The notes under the pieces: model-generated
Databases searched by the model: none
What the model was told of the DNA's origin: nothing
What the model saw: only the letters and a program-made list of their open reading frames with translations
Part shown: piece after piece, positions 50,936 to 60,452 of the stretch
Layout: the number at the start of each line of letters is the position of its first letter
Numbering within the stretch: the stretch's first letter is position 1
Assembly: GCF_004217115.1 (NCBI RefSeq)
Contig: NZ_SHKN01000001.1
Coordinates: forward strand, 871,781 to 935,780
Direction: 5' to 3'
Origin: Ancylomarina subtilis
GTDB lineage: Bacteria > Bacteroidota > Bacteroidia > Bacteroidales > Marinifilaceae
Length of the DNA: 64,000 nt
Position numbers and translations under genes: made by a program

Positions 50936-51085
50936 ATGATTTTAGGCGTTGCCGAATGGCTAAGTGGAAAATTGGGTTGGGATGTGAAACTGATCAGAAT
51001 AGCTTTTGTTGTGTCTGTGCTATTTTTTGGAGCTGGTATAGGGCTGTACCTAATCTTGTGGTTGGTAAAAATGTTTTCGAAATAA
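50936..51085 (+). CDS. PspC-domain small membrane protein
   Basis: A 49-residue protein. MILGVAEWLSGKLGWDVKLI is the amphipathic PspC start, followed by R21 and one strong membrane helix (about 22-44) ending LWLVKMFSK. The G-x-x-x-W-L-x-x-K and IR patterns match short PspC-domain proteins, which are common in Bacteroidota and linked to envelope stress. It is much shorter than E. coli PspC, as usual for this clade. Monocistronic, ended by a hairpin at 51125. No RBS is obvious. Confidence 0.82.
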   Translation: MILGVAEWLSGKLGWDVKLIRIAFVVSVLFFGAGIGLYLILWLVKMFSK

Positions 51086-51124
51086 GACTGTTACTTCAAA
51101 ACACATCATCCTTTAAAATACATA

Positions 51125-51155
51125 AAAGGCTGCAAATCGTGGATTAGCAGCCTTT
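51125..51155. terminator. Bidirectional terminator between PspC and RidA genes
   Basis: Arms AAAGGCTGC and GCAGCCTTT pair perfectly. T-rich sequence after it on the plus strand. Same GGCTGC family as 48409. Confidence 0.8.
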
Positions 51156-51179
51156 CATTATATCATCACGAAAGTGAAA

Positions 51180-51557
51180 TTATTTCACAGCAATGGTTTC
51201 GATTTCAACCAAGGCACCCAAAGGCAAATCTTTAACGGCAAAAGCTGCACGAGCCGGACAATCTTCGGTGTAATACTCACCATAAACCGCATTCATTTCA
51301 GCAAAACCGGCGATATCGCTCAACAAACAAGTTGATTTTACCACATCCTTATAACTGTAACCCGCTTCTTCAAGAATGTAACCAATGTTTTTCATTACCT
51401 GCTCGGTTTGCTCTTTCACGCCACCTTCAACAAATTTTCCTGTAGCCACATCAACCGGTAGCTGACCTGAAATATATAAAGTCCCGTTAGCTTCTACGGC
51501 TTGAGAATAAGGACCAATAGCCTTAGGGGCTTTTTCTGAATTGATAAAACGTTTCAT
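51180..51557 (-). CDS. ridA: RidA family reactive-intermediate deaminase
   Basis: A 125-residue homotrimeric enzyme that hydrolyses toxic enamine/imine intermediates from PLP-dependent dehydratases to 2-keto acids. Typical blocks: IGPYSQAVEANGTLYISGQL (14-33), VMKNIGYILEEAG, TCLLSDIAGFAEMN, and CPARAAFAVKDLPLGALVEI with the substrate-binding Arg R103. The active-site Tyr and Glu positions look normal. It is transcribed on its own. Confidence 0.94.
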   Translation of the reverse strand: MKRFINSEKAPKAIGPYSQAVEANGTLYISGQLPVDVATGKFVEGGVKEQTEQVMKNIGYILEEAGYSYKDVVKSTCLLSDIAGFAEMNAVYGEYYTEDCPARAAFAVKDLPLGALVEIETIAVK

Positions 51558-51752
51558 GTTTATAGTTTAAATGTTTGTTAATAGTTGAAGCCTTTCAGTA
51601 GATATCAAAAAGCAAATCTGCTTAAAGCCTGATAACTTTAAATCTTCATGAACAAAAATAAAAAAAAATGGATAAGCCCCTTTCCCGATAAACAAATTTG
51701 TGAGGATTGTTTAATATTCTTTATCTTCAGTTTGAAATCTAATACGAATTAT

Positions 51753-52166
51753 ATGAAACGGGTAACAGGAATAGGCGGCATCTTTTTCAAGTGCCAAAAT
51801 CCAAAATCGATGAAAGATTGGTATACCAAACATTTGGGTTTTAATACCGATGATTATGGCACATCATTCGAATGGCGCCAGGCGGATGATGCCAATAAAA
51901 AGGGGTTTTCGGTCTGGAGTCCTTTTGATGCCAATACCAAATACTTTGAACCTTCGGATAAGGAATTCATGGTGAACTACCGGGTAGAAAACCTGGAATG
52001 GTTGCTTGAAGAACTCCAAAAAGAAGGCGTGGAAGTTTTAGACGAAATTGAGTGCCTGGAATATGGGAAGTTTGCCCACATCATCGACCCCGAAGGCAAT
52101 AAAATTCAGCTTTGGGAAGCCGACGACGAGGAATACGATACTATGGCAGAAGGAAGAACCAAATAA
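51753..52166 (+). CDS. VOC (glyoxalase/bleomycin resistance-like) superfamily protein
   Basis: The frame opens at 51648, but ATG 51753 fits the domain start (MKRVTGIGGIFFKCQNPKSM), giving 137 residues. It has paired beta-alpha-beta-beta-beta modules, with KDWYTKHLGF in the first, FMVNYRVENLEWLLEELQKE in the second, and DPEGNKIQLWEA at the end; E in IQLWE is a usual metal ligand. Function is not predictable: the fold serves glyoxalases, dioxygenases and binding proteins. The C-terminal tail is acidic. Single gene. Confidence 0.85.
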   Translation: MKRVTGIGGIFFKCQNPKSMKDWYTKHLGFNTDDYGTSFEWRQADDANKKGFSVWSPFDANTKYFEPSDKEFMVNYRVENLEWLLEELQKEGVEVLDEIECLEYGKFAHIIDPEGNKIQLWEADDEEYDTMAEGRTK

Positions 52167-52269
52167 AGGTTAAAGGAAACAAGATTAAAGTGTAAAGAAA
52201 AAAGATTAAAATATTGATTTGGGATTGATGCTTTTCCAAACAATGGAAAAACACCCCTCTCCCTGCCGG

Positions 52270-52291
52270 AATCTCCCCTAAAAGGGAGATT
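52270..52291 (+). terminator. Terminator of the VOC gene
   Basis: AATCTCCC/GGGAGATT stem with eight T after it. Confidence 0.8.
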
Positions 52292-52594
52292 TTTTTTGTT
52301 GGAGCTTTCGGAAAAATACGGACATTGAGCAAAATTGAAATGCGAGTATTTAAATGATGGCACTAACGAATCGGGACTTCAACTACAATCAGAAGACATC
52401 AGGATATTTTCTATGACTTTGTGAGCTTTTTAGACCTTTTGACTTTTTATCCTTTATCCTTTCACCTTCAAAAGAAATCGTGCAAAGATCACCTTTCATC
52501 TAATTCTTATTTTGTTCACAACTTCTTACGGGTAAACATGCTTATCTTAGGTATGAAAACAAAACAACATTTCTAAACCCTGGAAAAACCCAAA
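52292..52594. other. Intergenic region before the propeller gene
   Basis: About 300 bases with pyrimidine-rich near-repeats (GACCTTTTGACTTTTTATCC around 52431-52450) that resemble 55124-55150 and, inverted, 59212-59232. TATCTTAG at 52543 is a weak -7 candidate. Confidence 0.45.
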
Positions 52595-53824
52595 ATGAAG
52601 AAACGAACAATCTATTCATCCATGCTGGCATTTGTCTTAATGCTGCAGTCCCCCATCACTTTTGCTCAAAAAAGTGAAGACTGGACCCAATTCAGAGGAC
52701 CTTCCCGTTCGGGAATCTCAACGGAAACTATAGCAGACAGCCCAATGATCAATCCTACACCAGAATTAATCTGGAAGAAAAAAATTGGTTGCGCCTTTTC
52801 AGAAATAACCATCTCAGGCGATAAACTCTATACCATGCTCAGTGAAAAAACAGACAGTCTTTCCGGCTGGGAATATATGGCAGCCTTCGATGCCCAAACA
52901 GGGAAAGAAATTTGGCGAAACAAAGTCGATTCTATCTTTATCGATAAGGATGGCTTTGGCGACGGTCCCCGATCGACCCCACTGATTGGCGAAAACACAA
53001 TTTTCAGTTTTAGTAGCTACGGCAAGTTAACCGCACATGCTAAAACAGATGGCAAACAATTGTGGCAGGTCGACTTTATGAAAGAGTTTGGCAGCACACT
53101 GCCTCGTTGGGGCTTCTCCTCATCTCCTGTACTGGTTGACGACGTCCTGATTATGGAAGCGGGTGGCACCGAATCGAGAGCTTTTGTGGCCTTCGATCAG
53201 AACACAGGCAAATTACTTTGGGCTAAAGGCAAGGGAAATGCCTCCTACTGCTCTCCTCTTGTGGCTGAAATTGAGGGTCAAACACAAATCATCTTCGCCA
53301 ATCAGAAAACCTTATCCTCTTACAACAGCAAGGGCGAAACCCTTTGGACTTACGCCATGAAAATGAACGCCCCTACAGCCATGCCCACATTGGTTGATGC
53401 GAATAAGATTTTTATTTCTACTGTCCGCAGCTCGGGTTTCGAAATTGTAGAAGTTAAAAACAATACGGTAAGTGAAGTCCTGCAAGCACCTACCATGAAA
53501 AACGACTACAGCTCAACCATCTATTACAAGGGTTATTTTTATGGTTTTAATGTGGCGGCCCTACAATGCATATCTGCTGAAACAGGTGAGAAAAAATGGA
53601 CCAAAAGAGGTTTTGGAAAAGGGAGTCTGATTTTAGTTGGTGATAAACTTCTGGTGCTTTCAGACAAGGGGCAGTTGATTCAAATTAAAGCCGACCCAAC
53701 AGCCTACAGCGAGCAAAGACGCTTTCAGGCCATTGAAGGAAAATCGTGGACAGCCCCCTCATTTGTTAAGGGTAAAATCTACGTAAGAAACCAAACTGAA
53801 ATGGCTTGTTACAAATTAAATTAA
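52595..53824 (+). CDS. Exported PQQ-like beta-propeller protein
   Basis: A 409-residue secreted or periplasmic protein. After the signal peptide (cut near PITFAQ), residues about 30-400 form repeated PQQ-like beta-propeller blades (for example WEYMAAFDAQTGKEIW, FVAFDQNTGKLLWAKG, LQCISAETGEKKWTKRG). The blades start with WTQFRGPSRSGIS, seen in many quinoprotein-like scaffolds without bound PQQ. No dehydrogenase residues are evident. The next gene starts 38 bases later on the same strand, so they may be co-transcribed. Likely a binding or assembly scaffold. Confidence 0.88.
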   Translation: MKKRTIYSSMLAFVLMLQSPITFAQKSEDWTQFRGPSRSGISTETIADSPMINPTPELIWKKKIGCAFSEITISGDKLYTMLSEKTDSLSGWEYMAAFDAQTGKEIWRNKVDSIFIDKDGFGDGPRSTPLIGENTIFSFSSYGKLTAHAKTDGKQLWQVDFMKEFGSTLPRWGFSSSPVLVDDVLIMEAGGTESRAFVAFDQNTGKLLWAKGKGNASYCSPLVAEIEGQTQIIFANQKTLSSYNSKGETLWTYAMKMNAPTAMPTLVDANKIFISTVRSSGFEIVEVKNNTVSEVLQAPTMKNDYSSTIYYKGYFYGFNVAALQCISAETGEKKWTKRGFGKGSLILVGDKLLVLSDKGQLIQIKADPTAYSEQRRFQAIEGKSWTAPSFVKGKIYVRNQTEMACYKLN

Positions 53825-53862
53825 TTGGATTAGTGATTTATTACGATTTAAATATTCGAACA

Positions 53863-55026
53863 ATGAACAAAAAAATATATCAACTCGTCTTAGTCTGTCT
53901 TTCGCTTTGTTTGCCAAGCCTGCTTGTAGCTGAAAATGTAGAGACCATCATCGCCAAACATATAAAGGCACACGGCGGACTCGAAAAATGGAATCAGGTT
54001 GAAACAATGAAAATATCTGGTCGGTTTACAGCCTTTAGTATCGAGAAGGAATATATGGCCTGGAAAACACGTTCGGGTCAGTATTACGCCGACTTTCAAT
54101 TGGGACAACATCGGGTTATTGAGGCTTTCGATGGCAAAAATGGCTGGACGATAGATCCCTGGCAGGAAATCGCTTATGCCCGACGCATTAACTCGGGCGA
54201 AGAAAATGTTTTTGCTCAGAAAGCGGAATTCACGACCCCATTTTTCAATTACAAAGAAAAAGGGCATCAGGTGGAATTCATTGGGAAAGAAAAACTTGAA
54301 GGACTTGACGTTTTTGTTTTGAAGCTCATACGCTCAAACGGCAAGATTGAAAAATGGTATCTGGATGCCAACAGCTATCTGGAATACAAATGCGAATCCA
54401 AGTGGGTCGACTTTGCATTTGAAATGCCTTCAGAGACTTTCTTTGATGATTTTAGAACCGTTGATGGTCTCGTTATGCCCTTCTTTATTGAACGGACTTT
54501 TTGGCAACGCGACCGAGTGCTACAAATTGAAAAGGTGGAAATCAACCCGGGCTTTGATCAAAACTGGCTGATAATGCCCAAAAGAGAAGAGATAAAAAAA
54601 CTGGCCTTCATGCAAGGGAAATGGAATGTGAAAATTGAGGCCTTGACACGAAGAGGAACCTGGCGCCCTATGGGGCAGACCCGTTCTGTTATTGACTTTT
54701 CAGATACAAATATCCTTCAGGAAAAGATAAAACTCGAACCCGACCTTCCCAGGAATATGACCATAAACTATACCTATAATGAAGCAAAGGGAAAATACAG
54801 GATTTCTGCCCTCGACGATTTATCCTCTACCTTTGAAGTTTTCGAGGGGGATTTCTCAGGTCAGGATTTTGTTTTTGATAATTCAGTTGAGAAAGAAGAA
54901 ACTTATACCCAATTCTCAATTGGTGACAGAACGGATAAGCGTTTTATTCTGACGAAGAAGATCTCTCACGATCAGGGAAAAACCTGGCAACCAAACAGTA
55001 GGTATACTTATACACGTAGCGAATAA
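53863..55026 (+). CDS. LolA-like outer-membrane lipoprotein-sorting-type exported protein
   Basis: The frame reaches back into the preceding gene, but ATG 53863 starts a clean signal peptide (MNKKIYQLVLVCLSLCLPSL, cut near LVAEN). The first 230 residues after it have a LolA/LppX-like half-barrel: IIAKHIKAHGGLEKWNQVE, FDGKNGWTI and KWYLDANSYLE. The rest (about 250-385) is a second, beta-rich domain with KLAFMQGKWNVKIEAL, similar to DUF1579-type lipocalin folds. It may carry a lipid or lipoprotein in the periplasm. Shares an operon with the propeller gene. A fusion of the two folds is uncommon. Confidence 0.78.
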   Translation: MNKKIYQLVLVCLSLCLPSLLVAENVETIIAKHIKAHGGLEKWNQVETMKISGRFTAFSIEKEYMAWKTRSGQYYADFQLGQHRVIEAFDGKNGWTIDPWQEIAYARRINSGEENVFAQKAEFTTPFFNYKEKGHQVEFIGKEKLEGLDVFVLKLIRSNGKIEKWYLDANSYLEYKCESKWVDFAFEMPSETFFDDFRTVDGLVMPFFIERTFWQRDRVLQIEKVEINPGFDQNWLIMPKREEIKKLAFMQGKWNVKIEALTRRGTWRPMGQTRSVIDFSDTNILQEKIKLEPDLPRNMTINYTYNEAKGKYRISALDDLSSTFEVFEGDFSGQDFVFDNSVEKEETYTQFSIGDRTDKRFILTKKISHDQGKTWQPNSRYTYTRSE

Positions 55027-55047
55027 TACAATTTCAATCAGAATATT

Positions 55048-55075
55048 AGCCATCTCAATCTTAGTTGAGGTGGCT
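55048..55075 (+). terminator. Terminator of the propeller/LolA-like unit
   Basis: Eleven-base arms AGCCATCTCAA/TTGAGGTGGCT (one G-U), then TATTTTTTC. Confidence 0.85.
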
Positions 55076-55171
55076 TATTTTTTCATTAATCATTATAGGA
55101 TTGTTTTCTCTTACTTCACCTTTTTTAGACCTTCGACTTTTGGACTCTTTAACTTTTCAATCTTTTCGCCC

Positions 55172-58100
55172 TTACAAATCAAAGCTGTACGACAAAAGTA
55201 AATTCCCAAATACCGAATTTGTTTCATTCTCATAGCCCAATCGGAATCCCAAATTCAAAGGAATGGGTAAACGTAAGACATGCATATCAGCCGTAAACTC
55301 AAGTCCGGCAGAAGCGATTTTATTATCAAAATTCACCCTTAAATTGTCAGTATTGATATAATGCCCCTGCTCCATTCCATAATCGATAAAAGCTCCCATC
55401 TTAATTCGTTTGATATAGGCTAAACCGCCCAAACTCCAATCCGGATAAGCAAGAGGCAGACGATAATCCAAGCTCATGATTGAACAATCCAGACCCAAAA
55501 GATTGGATACCCCACGCGGTGATTTTATTGTATTTCCAAAACTTGTATTGAGTGTGGTACGATGCTGATAAGCTGCATAAACACTTAAACCGTGATGCTT
55601 AACCAAACCCGGGAAATGAAAGAGTCCAATTCCGGAGAACACATTCCCCGCATTAGATGCTTTCGAAAGACTATTGCGATAGTCGACCTGTAGAAATTGA
55701 GCCCAGGGCGATTGCAAATCGCGCTGCGAAGCCTTGATTGAATGACTGAAGTATAACTGGTATTCCAGTTCCTCGAAAGTTCTGTTTGCAATATTCAAAT
55801 TATAAGACTGAGGGTTGAATCCAGGACTCAAGATTTGTGTTTGATAATCCGTAAACTGATAGATATTATATGAAAACTTGGGTCTTAAAAATGTCGCATG
55901 TCGCCCCGATGATAAATTAAAAGGCAGGCTTACCGAATTTTCCCACTCCAGTTGCTTCCACTCCGTATCAAGGGGTAATGTATCGTCTTCTCCCGTACTC
56001 ATATTCTTACGTTGTCCCAAATAGGCCAAAGAAGGCTTTCCATATTCCAGTTTTGAATTGAAGATGGGAAAGAAACGCTGATAGGATAAATTCAGATAGA
56101 ATTGGCCCTTATCGTAGCCCTCCTGCTTTTTGTATCCCACCGTTGTAAATAACGTATTCAATAAATTTTGACTGGAAGCCGAAATGCCAATATCCATATT
56201 TTCTTCAGTAGGCGAAATAAAAACGGGTGCCCAGGAATGAAAATTAAAGCTATGTGCCAAACGATTGTAAGGCTTAACATGCCATTGCGCCAAGTTAGAA
56301 GTATCAGGATGAAGCTTCTCACCCAACTGATCTGATAACTGCTCTGCCAATGGGAACTGATAAAGCTCACCCTCCTGCTTTTTCCACAAGCAGTTATCAA
56401 TATCTACAGCATGTGGCTCATAACCATCGGCCGAATAGTCCGAATAGTAGAGCGTATTGTGGCTTGCATCGAAATAGGGGTCTCTGGCTCCAAAACGAGA
56501 GGATGTCAGCTGTGACACTTGTCCACTCTCCCATTCATAGGCAAAAATATTATCAATGCCCGTGTGTGAAGACGTGAAAAACACATACTGATCACTAATC
56601 TGAGGCTGTGAAATATTTGTTTTCCCAGAGCGATACAAAAGCCTTCTTTTTTCAGACTTCAGATCAATCTCAACCAGACACTTTTCATCATTGGACTGTA
56701 TCATCACAACAATGCTTTCATCATTTTTAGCCCATTGGGGTGTCATGAATAATTCATTTACACCTGCCTTTATCCTCTGAATAATTTCATTGGTGTTTTC
56801 ATCTATAATCACGAGCGCACCCGTTCCATCAGTATGCATTTCAACGGTTAAAATACGTTTCCCATCCTTAGAAAATACGGGAGCAAAACAATTGTGCTTC
56901 TGCTTGTATGTTTTTCGCTTGCCGGTTTTTGTATCGTAGCTCACCATTAAGGCTTTATCGGCATGTTGCCAACGCAGATCAGCCTTATATTCCGACCATA
57001 AGAGCTTTCCGTTTTTATAATCATACCCTATTCTGTAATCAAAACCAGGAATAAAAACCGTCTTTTCCTTCCCTTGCGCATCAATTGAAACAAAGGACAG
57101 TGCATCTGCCAATCCTGTTTTGCTTAGCAAGAGGTCTCCTTCATCACTTAGGTGCGGGAAACGGTAATGGGTGTAAATAGCCTTGGGCTGAATAATCGAT
57201 TTTGATGGCGCAGCAATAAGCTTTCTATCCTGAACTTGCCACTCCCATTTCAATTCCGACATGACGTCCGCATACAGGGTCAATTTGCCGTCTTTGTGCG
57301 TGTTGAGTTCTTGCACTTGATCCCAATCGATGTTTTCCACATCAAATTCAGCATTTGCATAAGCAGCCTGCCTCTCTTTAAAGGCATCAAACACGCTATT
57401 TCGCTTATGCATCATCCCTAACTTTAAACCTGTAGAGAAACAATTCACCTTCATCGACTCCTCCCCAACTTTACGAAGGGTCTTTTTCCAAAAGTCATCG
57501 CCATAATGCTCTCGCGATTTTCCAACCAAATAATAACCCAAGGTGTAACGATTTGGGATAAAATCCTTATAAGATCCCAAAACAGCTTTGTCATAAGAAT
57601 AAGCGCCTTTTTCGAGTAACTGAGCTCTTAACTCCTGTTCAAATTCAGGTTGACGTCCTCTCCCCGATTCACTCAGTGCCGTTTCCATACAAACAGCGTC
57701 GCCTTCCATAAACCAGCCTGGCAAATACAAGCCAACAACCAAAGCTGTAGCCTGCTGCCCCAATAGGGTATTCAGAATACGTGTAAACCCCCGCTCCAAT
57801 ATATCCATCTGAATAATATGACGATACTCGTGTGTTGCCAGATGATTCAACCAATCCTGACTGTCACCATCCTGAGGGGCTGTTGCATAAAGTTCCATCC
57901 GCTTGGGTGCCCAAACAACCAAACCATTTGATGTGGCAGATTGCGTATGCAGTACAATTGAAAACTTCTTGGGAATGTGTTTCAAATCTTTACCGGCTTT
58001 GGTTTTCAAATCCTGAAAAAGAGAAGCTAAATAACGCGCCTTAGACTCGTATTGAATTGGAAATACGATTCGAAAATCTTTGGTATTAATCTGCTTCCAT

Positions 58101-58195
58101 TCCAGGCTTGATGGCTCTTGACCCGTGCTGTAATACTGAGAAAAGGAAGCCGTTGAAATCAACATCAACGCCAGAAAATAGAGAATCGTTTTCAT
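55172..58195 (-). CDS. Exported HExxH-type peptidase-like, WD40/TolB-propeller and outer-membrane barrel protein
   Basis: ATG 58195 (MKTILYFLALMLISTASFSQ) starts the signal peptide; a frame five codons longer is possible and its numbers are used here (1012 aa). An N-terminal gluzincin-like domain has H127-E-Y-R-H131 in ATHEYRHIIQ and a downstream E169 in WFMEGDAVCMET, so zinc is expected. A TolB/WD40-like propeller covers about 290-640. The last 370 residues look like an outer-membrane barrel (alternating aromatic strands, final LLLSYSFDL). Such fusions are annotated as TolB-like proteins in Bacteroidota. It could be a surface protease or a scaffold. Single large gene. Confidence 0.82.
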   Translation of the reverse strand: MKTILYFLALMLISTASFSQYYSTGQEPSSLEWKQINTKDFRIVFPIQYESKARYLASLFQDLKTKAGKDLKHIPKKFSIVLHTQSATSNGLVVWAPKRMELYATAPQDGDSQDWLNHLATHEYRHIIQMDILERGFTRILNTLLGQQATALVVGLYLPGWFMEGDAVCMETALSESGRGRQPEFEQELRAQLLEKGAYSYDKAVLGSYKDFIPNRYTLGYYLVGKSREHYGDDFWKKTLRKVGEESMKVNCFSTGLKLGMMHKRNSVFDAFKERQAAYANAEFDVENIDWDQVQELNTHKDGKLTLYADVMSELKWEWQVQDRKLIAAPSKSIIQPKAIYTHYRFPHLSDEGDLLLSKTGLADALSFVSIDAQGKEKTVFIPGFDYRIGYDYKNGKLLWSEYKADLRWQHADKALMVSYDTKTGKRKTYKQKHNCFAPVFSKDGKRILTVEMHTDGTGALVIIDENTNEIIQRIKAGVNELFMTPQWAKNDESIVVMIQSNDEKCLVEIDLKSEKRRLLYRSGKTNISQPQISDQYVFFTSSHTGIDNIFAYEWESGQVSQLTSSRFGARDPYFDASHNTLYYSDYSADGYEPHAVDIDNCLWKKQEGELYQFPLAEQLSDQLGEKLHPDTSNLAQWHVKPYNRLAHSFNFHSWAPVFISPTEENMDIGISASSQNLLNTLFTTVGYKKQEGYDKGQFYLNLSYQRFFPIFNSKLEYGKPSLAYLGQRKNMSTGEDDTLPLDTEWKQLEWENSVSLPFNLSSGRHATFLRPKFSYNIYQFTDYQTQILSPGFNPQSYNLNIANRTFEELEYQLYFSHSIKASQRDLQSPWAQFLQVDYRNSLSKASNAGNVFSGIGLFHFPGLVKHHGLSVYAAYQHRTTLNTSFGNTIKSPRGVSNLLGLDCSIMSLDYRLPLAYPDWSLGGLAYIKRIKMGAFIDYGMEQGHYINTDNLRVNFDNKIASAGLEFTADMHVLRLPIPLNLGFRLGYENETNSVFGNLLLSYSFDL

Positions 58196-58342
58196 AGGTG
58201 TAGCAATCATTTTTTGTTAAGTCCCAAAAGATACTTTCTTTTCTTGAAATGACAATACATTCAGCAGATATGCGAGCAAAATCGAGCAAATTTTGTCTTC
58301 AATCTAAAAAATTAACAATTCCTTAAACTGAATTCTAAAACA

Positions 58343-58362
58343 ATGTCGTATGTTTGCGACAT
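58343..58362. promoter_or_regulatory. ArsR-type operator overlapping a -7 box
   Basis: Inverted repeat ATGTCG-TATGTTTG-CGACAT. The eight-base spacer is itself an exact TAnnTTTG -7 box (58349-58356), so a bound repressor would sit on the promoter. 14 bases before the arsR ATG. Confidence 0.75.
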
Positions 58363-58375
58363 AAAACATTAGCCG

Positions 58376-58702
58376 ATGAAAAAATTAGAACTATTCGATA
58401 AACATCAACAGGACTTGGCCAAGTGGGCAAAAGTTTTGTCACATCCCGCACGTATTGCCATTCTCCAATACTTAGCCTCATGCAATACCTGTATATCTGG
58501 TGATATTTCAGATCATTTGCCCCTGAGCCGAACAACAGTCTCACAACATTTAAAAGAACTGAAGGAGATTGGCTTAATCAAAGGTGAAGTTGAGGGATTA
58601 AAAATGAGATACTGCCTAGATGATAACGCAATAGAAGCATTAAATCAGATTTTTTCTGATTTTGTCACCAGCATTCAACCCAAAAACAAAGAAAAGTGCT
58701 GA
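58376..58702 (+). CDS. arsR: ArsR family metalloid-sensing repressor
   Basis: A 108-residue winged-helix repressor. The helix-turn-helix is LPLSRTTVSQHLKELKEIGL (about 48-67), and HPARIAILQYL precedes it. Sensor Cys candidates are C36 and C39 (ASCNTCIS), with C80 and C108 as extras, a layout that differs from the E. coli ELCVCDL site. It should leave the operator at 58343 on binding As(III), releasing arsC and acr3. The gene is 78 bases before arsC. Confidence 0.93.
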   Translation: MKKLELFDKHQQDLAKWAKVLSHPARIAILQYLASCNTCISGDISDHLPLSRTTVSQHLKELKEIGLIKGEVEGLKMRYCLDDNAIEALNQIFSDFVTSIQPKNKEKC

Positions 58703-58779
58703 ATCATTAACAATCGGTATTTAAGAAAAGAAAGAACTAAAGTCATAAAGTCAAATTCTAAAATAATAAAAACAAATAT

Positions 58780-59211
58780 ATGAAAGTCCTTATTTTATGC
58801 ACGGGCAATTCGTGCCGTAGCCAAATGGGTGAAGCCATTTTAAGAGATATTAATCCGGAACTAACCGTTGTATCAGCCGGAACAAAAATTGCCAGTGAGG
58901 TTCACCCTTTGGCCGTGAAGGCGATGGCTGAAATTGGAATCGACATCAGCGATTTAAGACCTAAAATGGTCGATGTTTTCCTTGAAGAAGGTGTTGACTT
59001 TTTGATCTCGGTTTGTGGTGGCGCTAAAGAGGCTTGTCCGGCATTTATTGGCCCGGTTGGCAAGCGTTTACACATTGGCTTTGACGATCCGGCTTATGCT
59101 GAAGGCAACGAAGAAGAAGTCATGAATGTTTTCAGACGGGTGCGTGATGAAATTCGCCGTGATTTTGCCAAATTCAACGAAGACTATATTCTTAAGGGTC
59201 AAAAAGCCTAA
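58780..59211 (+). CDS. arsC: Arsenate reductase, thioredoxin-coupled low-molecular-weight phosphatase type
   Basis: A 143-residue cytosolic enzyme that reduces arsenate to arsenite. The P-loop is C7-TGNSC-R13, and the redox pair is C79 and C86 (SVCGGAKEACP), seven residues apart as in S. aureus ArsC. So it should use a Cys relay and thioredoxin, not glutaredoxin. The Asp before the relay (VDFLIS) and DDPA near 106 are also in place. Part of the ars operon, 76 bases before acr3. Confidence 0.94.
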   Translation: MKVLILCTGNSCRSQMGEAILRDINPELTVVSAGTKIASEVHPLAVKAMAEIGIDISDLRPKMVDVFLEEGVDFLISVCGGAKEACPAFIGPVGKRLHIGFDDPAYAEGNEEEVMNVFRRVRDEIRRDFAKFNEDYILKGQKA

Positions 59212-59286
59212 AGGTCGAAAAGTCAAAAGAAATTTTTAATAACTAACTAAAGACAACTGTTAACCAAAATAAACCACAAAAATAAA

Positions 59287-60366
59287 ATGGGAAGTTTAAC
59301 TAAAAAATTATCTTTTCTGGATCGGTATTTAACCCTCTGGATATTTGTAGCCATGGCTGCAGGCGTTGGATCAGGATTTCTTTTTCCAAACATTGCCAAT
59401 TTCTGGAATTCCATGTCATCAGGCAGTACCAATATACCAATTGCCATCGGACTGATCATTATGATGTATCCTCCCCTGGCAAAAGTAAAATATGAAGAAC
59501 TAAAGGATGTTTTTAAAAACCGAAAAATCCTCTTACTCTCCTTGGTTCAAAACTGGATTCTAGGCCCCACATTAATGTTTGGTCTGGCTATTTTATTTCT
59601 AAGAGATTACCCCGAATATATGACGGGCTTAATCCTGATAGGCTTAGCACGATGTATTGCCATGGTGATTGTTTGGAATGATTTAGCAAAAGGAGACACC
59701 GAGTATGCAGCAGGTTTGGTTGCTTTCAACAGCATATTTCAAGTCTTCTTCTTCTCGATATATGCCTACGTTTTCATCACCCTTTTACCACAATATTTCG
59801 GTTTGGAAGGCTCGGTAGTCAATATTACCATGAGTGAAGTTGCTGAATCCGTTTTCATCTATCTTGGAATTCCTTTCTTAGCAGGGATGTTGACACGTTA
59901 CTTGCTTCTGAAAAGAAAAAGTAAAGAATGGTATCAGAAGAAATTCATTCCAAAAATCAGTCCTCTGACTTTGGTAGCCCTGTTGTTTACCATCTTTGTG
60001 ATGTTCTCTTTAAAAGGCGAACACATCGTTCAACTGCCTTTCGACGTGGTGAAAATTGCGATTCCTTTATTGATCTATTTTGTGATCATGTTTTTGGTTT
60101 CGTTCTTTATGGGTAAAAAAATAGATGCGGGTTATGAGAAAACAGCAACCCTTTCATTCACTGCGGCGAGCAATAATTTTGAGCTTGCCATCGCAGTTGC
60201 CATTGCAGTCTTTGGGATTGATTCAGGCGTTGCTTTTGCTGCAGTTATTGGTCCACTGGTTGAAGTTCCGGTACTGATTGCCCTTGTTAATCTATCTCTT
60301 CTATTCAAAAGACAATATTTCAAGAATAAGGTCGTTGTTAAGAAATGTGCTAATGATATAAACTAG
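59287..60366 (+). CDS. acr3: ACR3-type arsenite efflux permease
   Basis: A 359-residue inner-membrane transporter that exports As(III). Ten helices, with the family motif [19 protein letters not shown] (about 118-136; the Cys is the arsenite-binding residue) and [19 protein letters not shown] near 294-312. The start [20 protein letters not shown] is typical of ACR3. It completes the arsR-arsC-acr3 operon and ends before a hairpin at 60429. Confidence 0.95.
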   Translation: MGSLTKKLSFLDRYLTLWIFVAMAAGVGSGFLFPNIANFWNSMSSGSTNIPIAIGLIIMMYPPLAKVKYEELKDVFKNRKILLLSLVQNWILGPTLMFGLAILFLRDYPEYMTGLILIGLARCIAMVIVWNDLAKGDTEYAAGLVAFNSIFQVFFFSIYAYVFITLLPQYFGLEGSVVNITMSEVAESVFIYLGIPFLAGMLTRYLLLKRKSKEWYQKKFIPKISPLTLVALLFTIFVMFSLKGEHIVQLPFDVVKIAIPLLIYFVIMFLVSFFMGKKIDAGYEKTATLSFTAASNNFELAIAVAIAVFGIDSGVAFAAVIGPLVEVPVLIALVNLSLLFKRQYFKNKVVVKKCANDIN

Positions 60367-60428
60367 AATAGCATATTTCTATTTCATGAACGTTTATACT
60401 TACAACTAAACCGATATGAATATGCTAA

Positions 60429-60452
60429 AAGCCATCCTGAAAAGGGTGGCTT
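60429..60452 (+). terminator. Terminator of the ars operon
   Basis: AAGCCATCC/GGTGGCTT stem with a T-rich tail. Resembles the hairpin at 61223. Confidence 0.75.
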
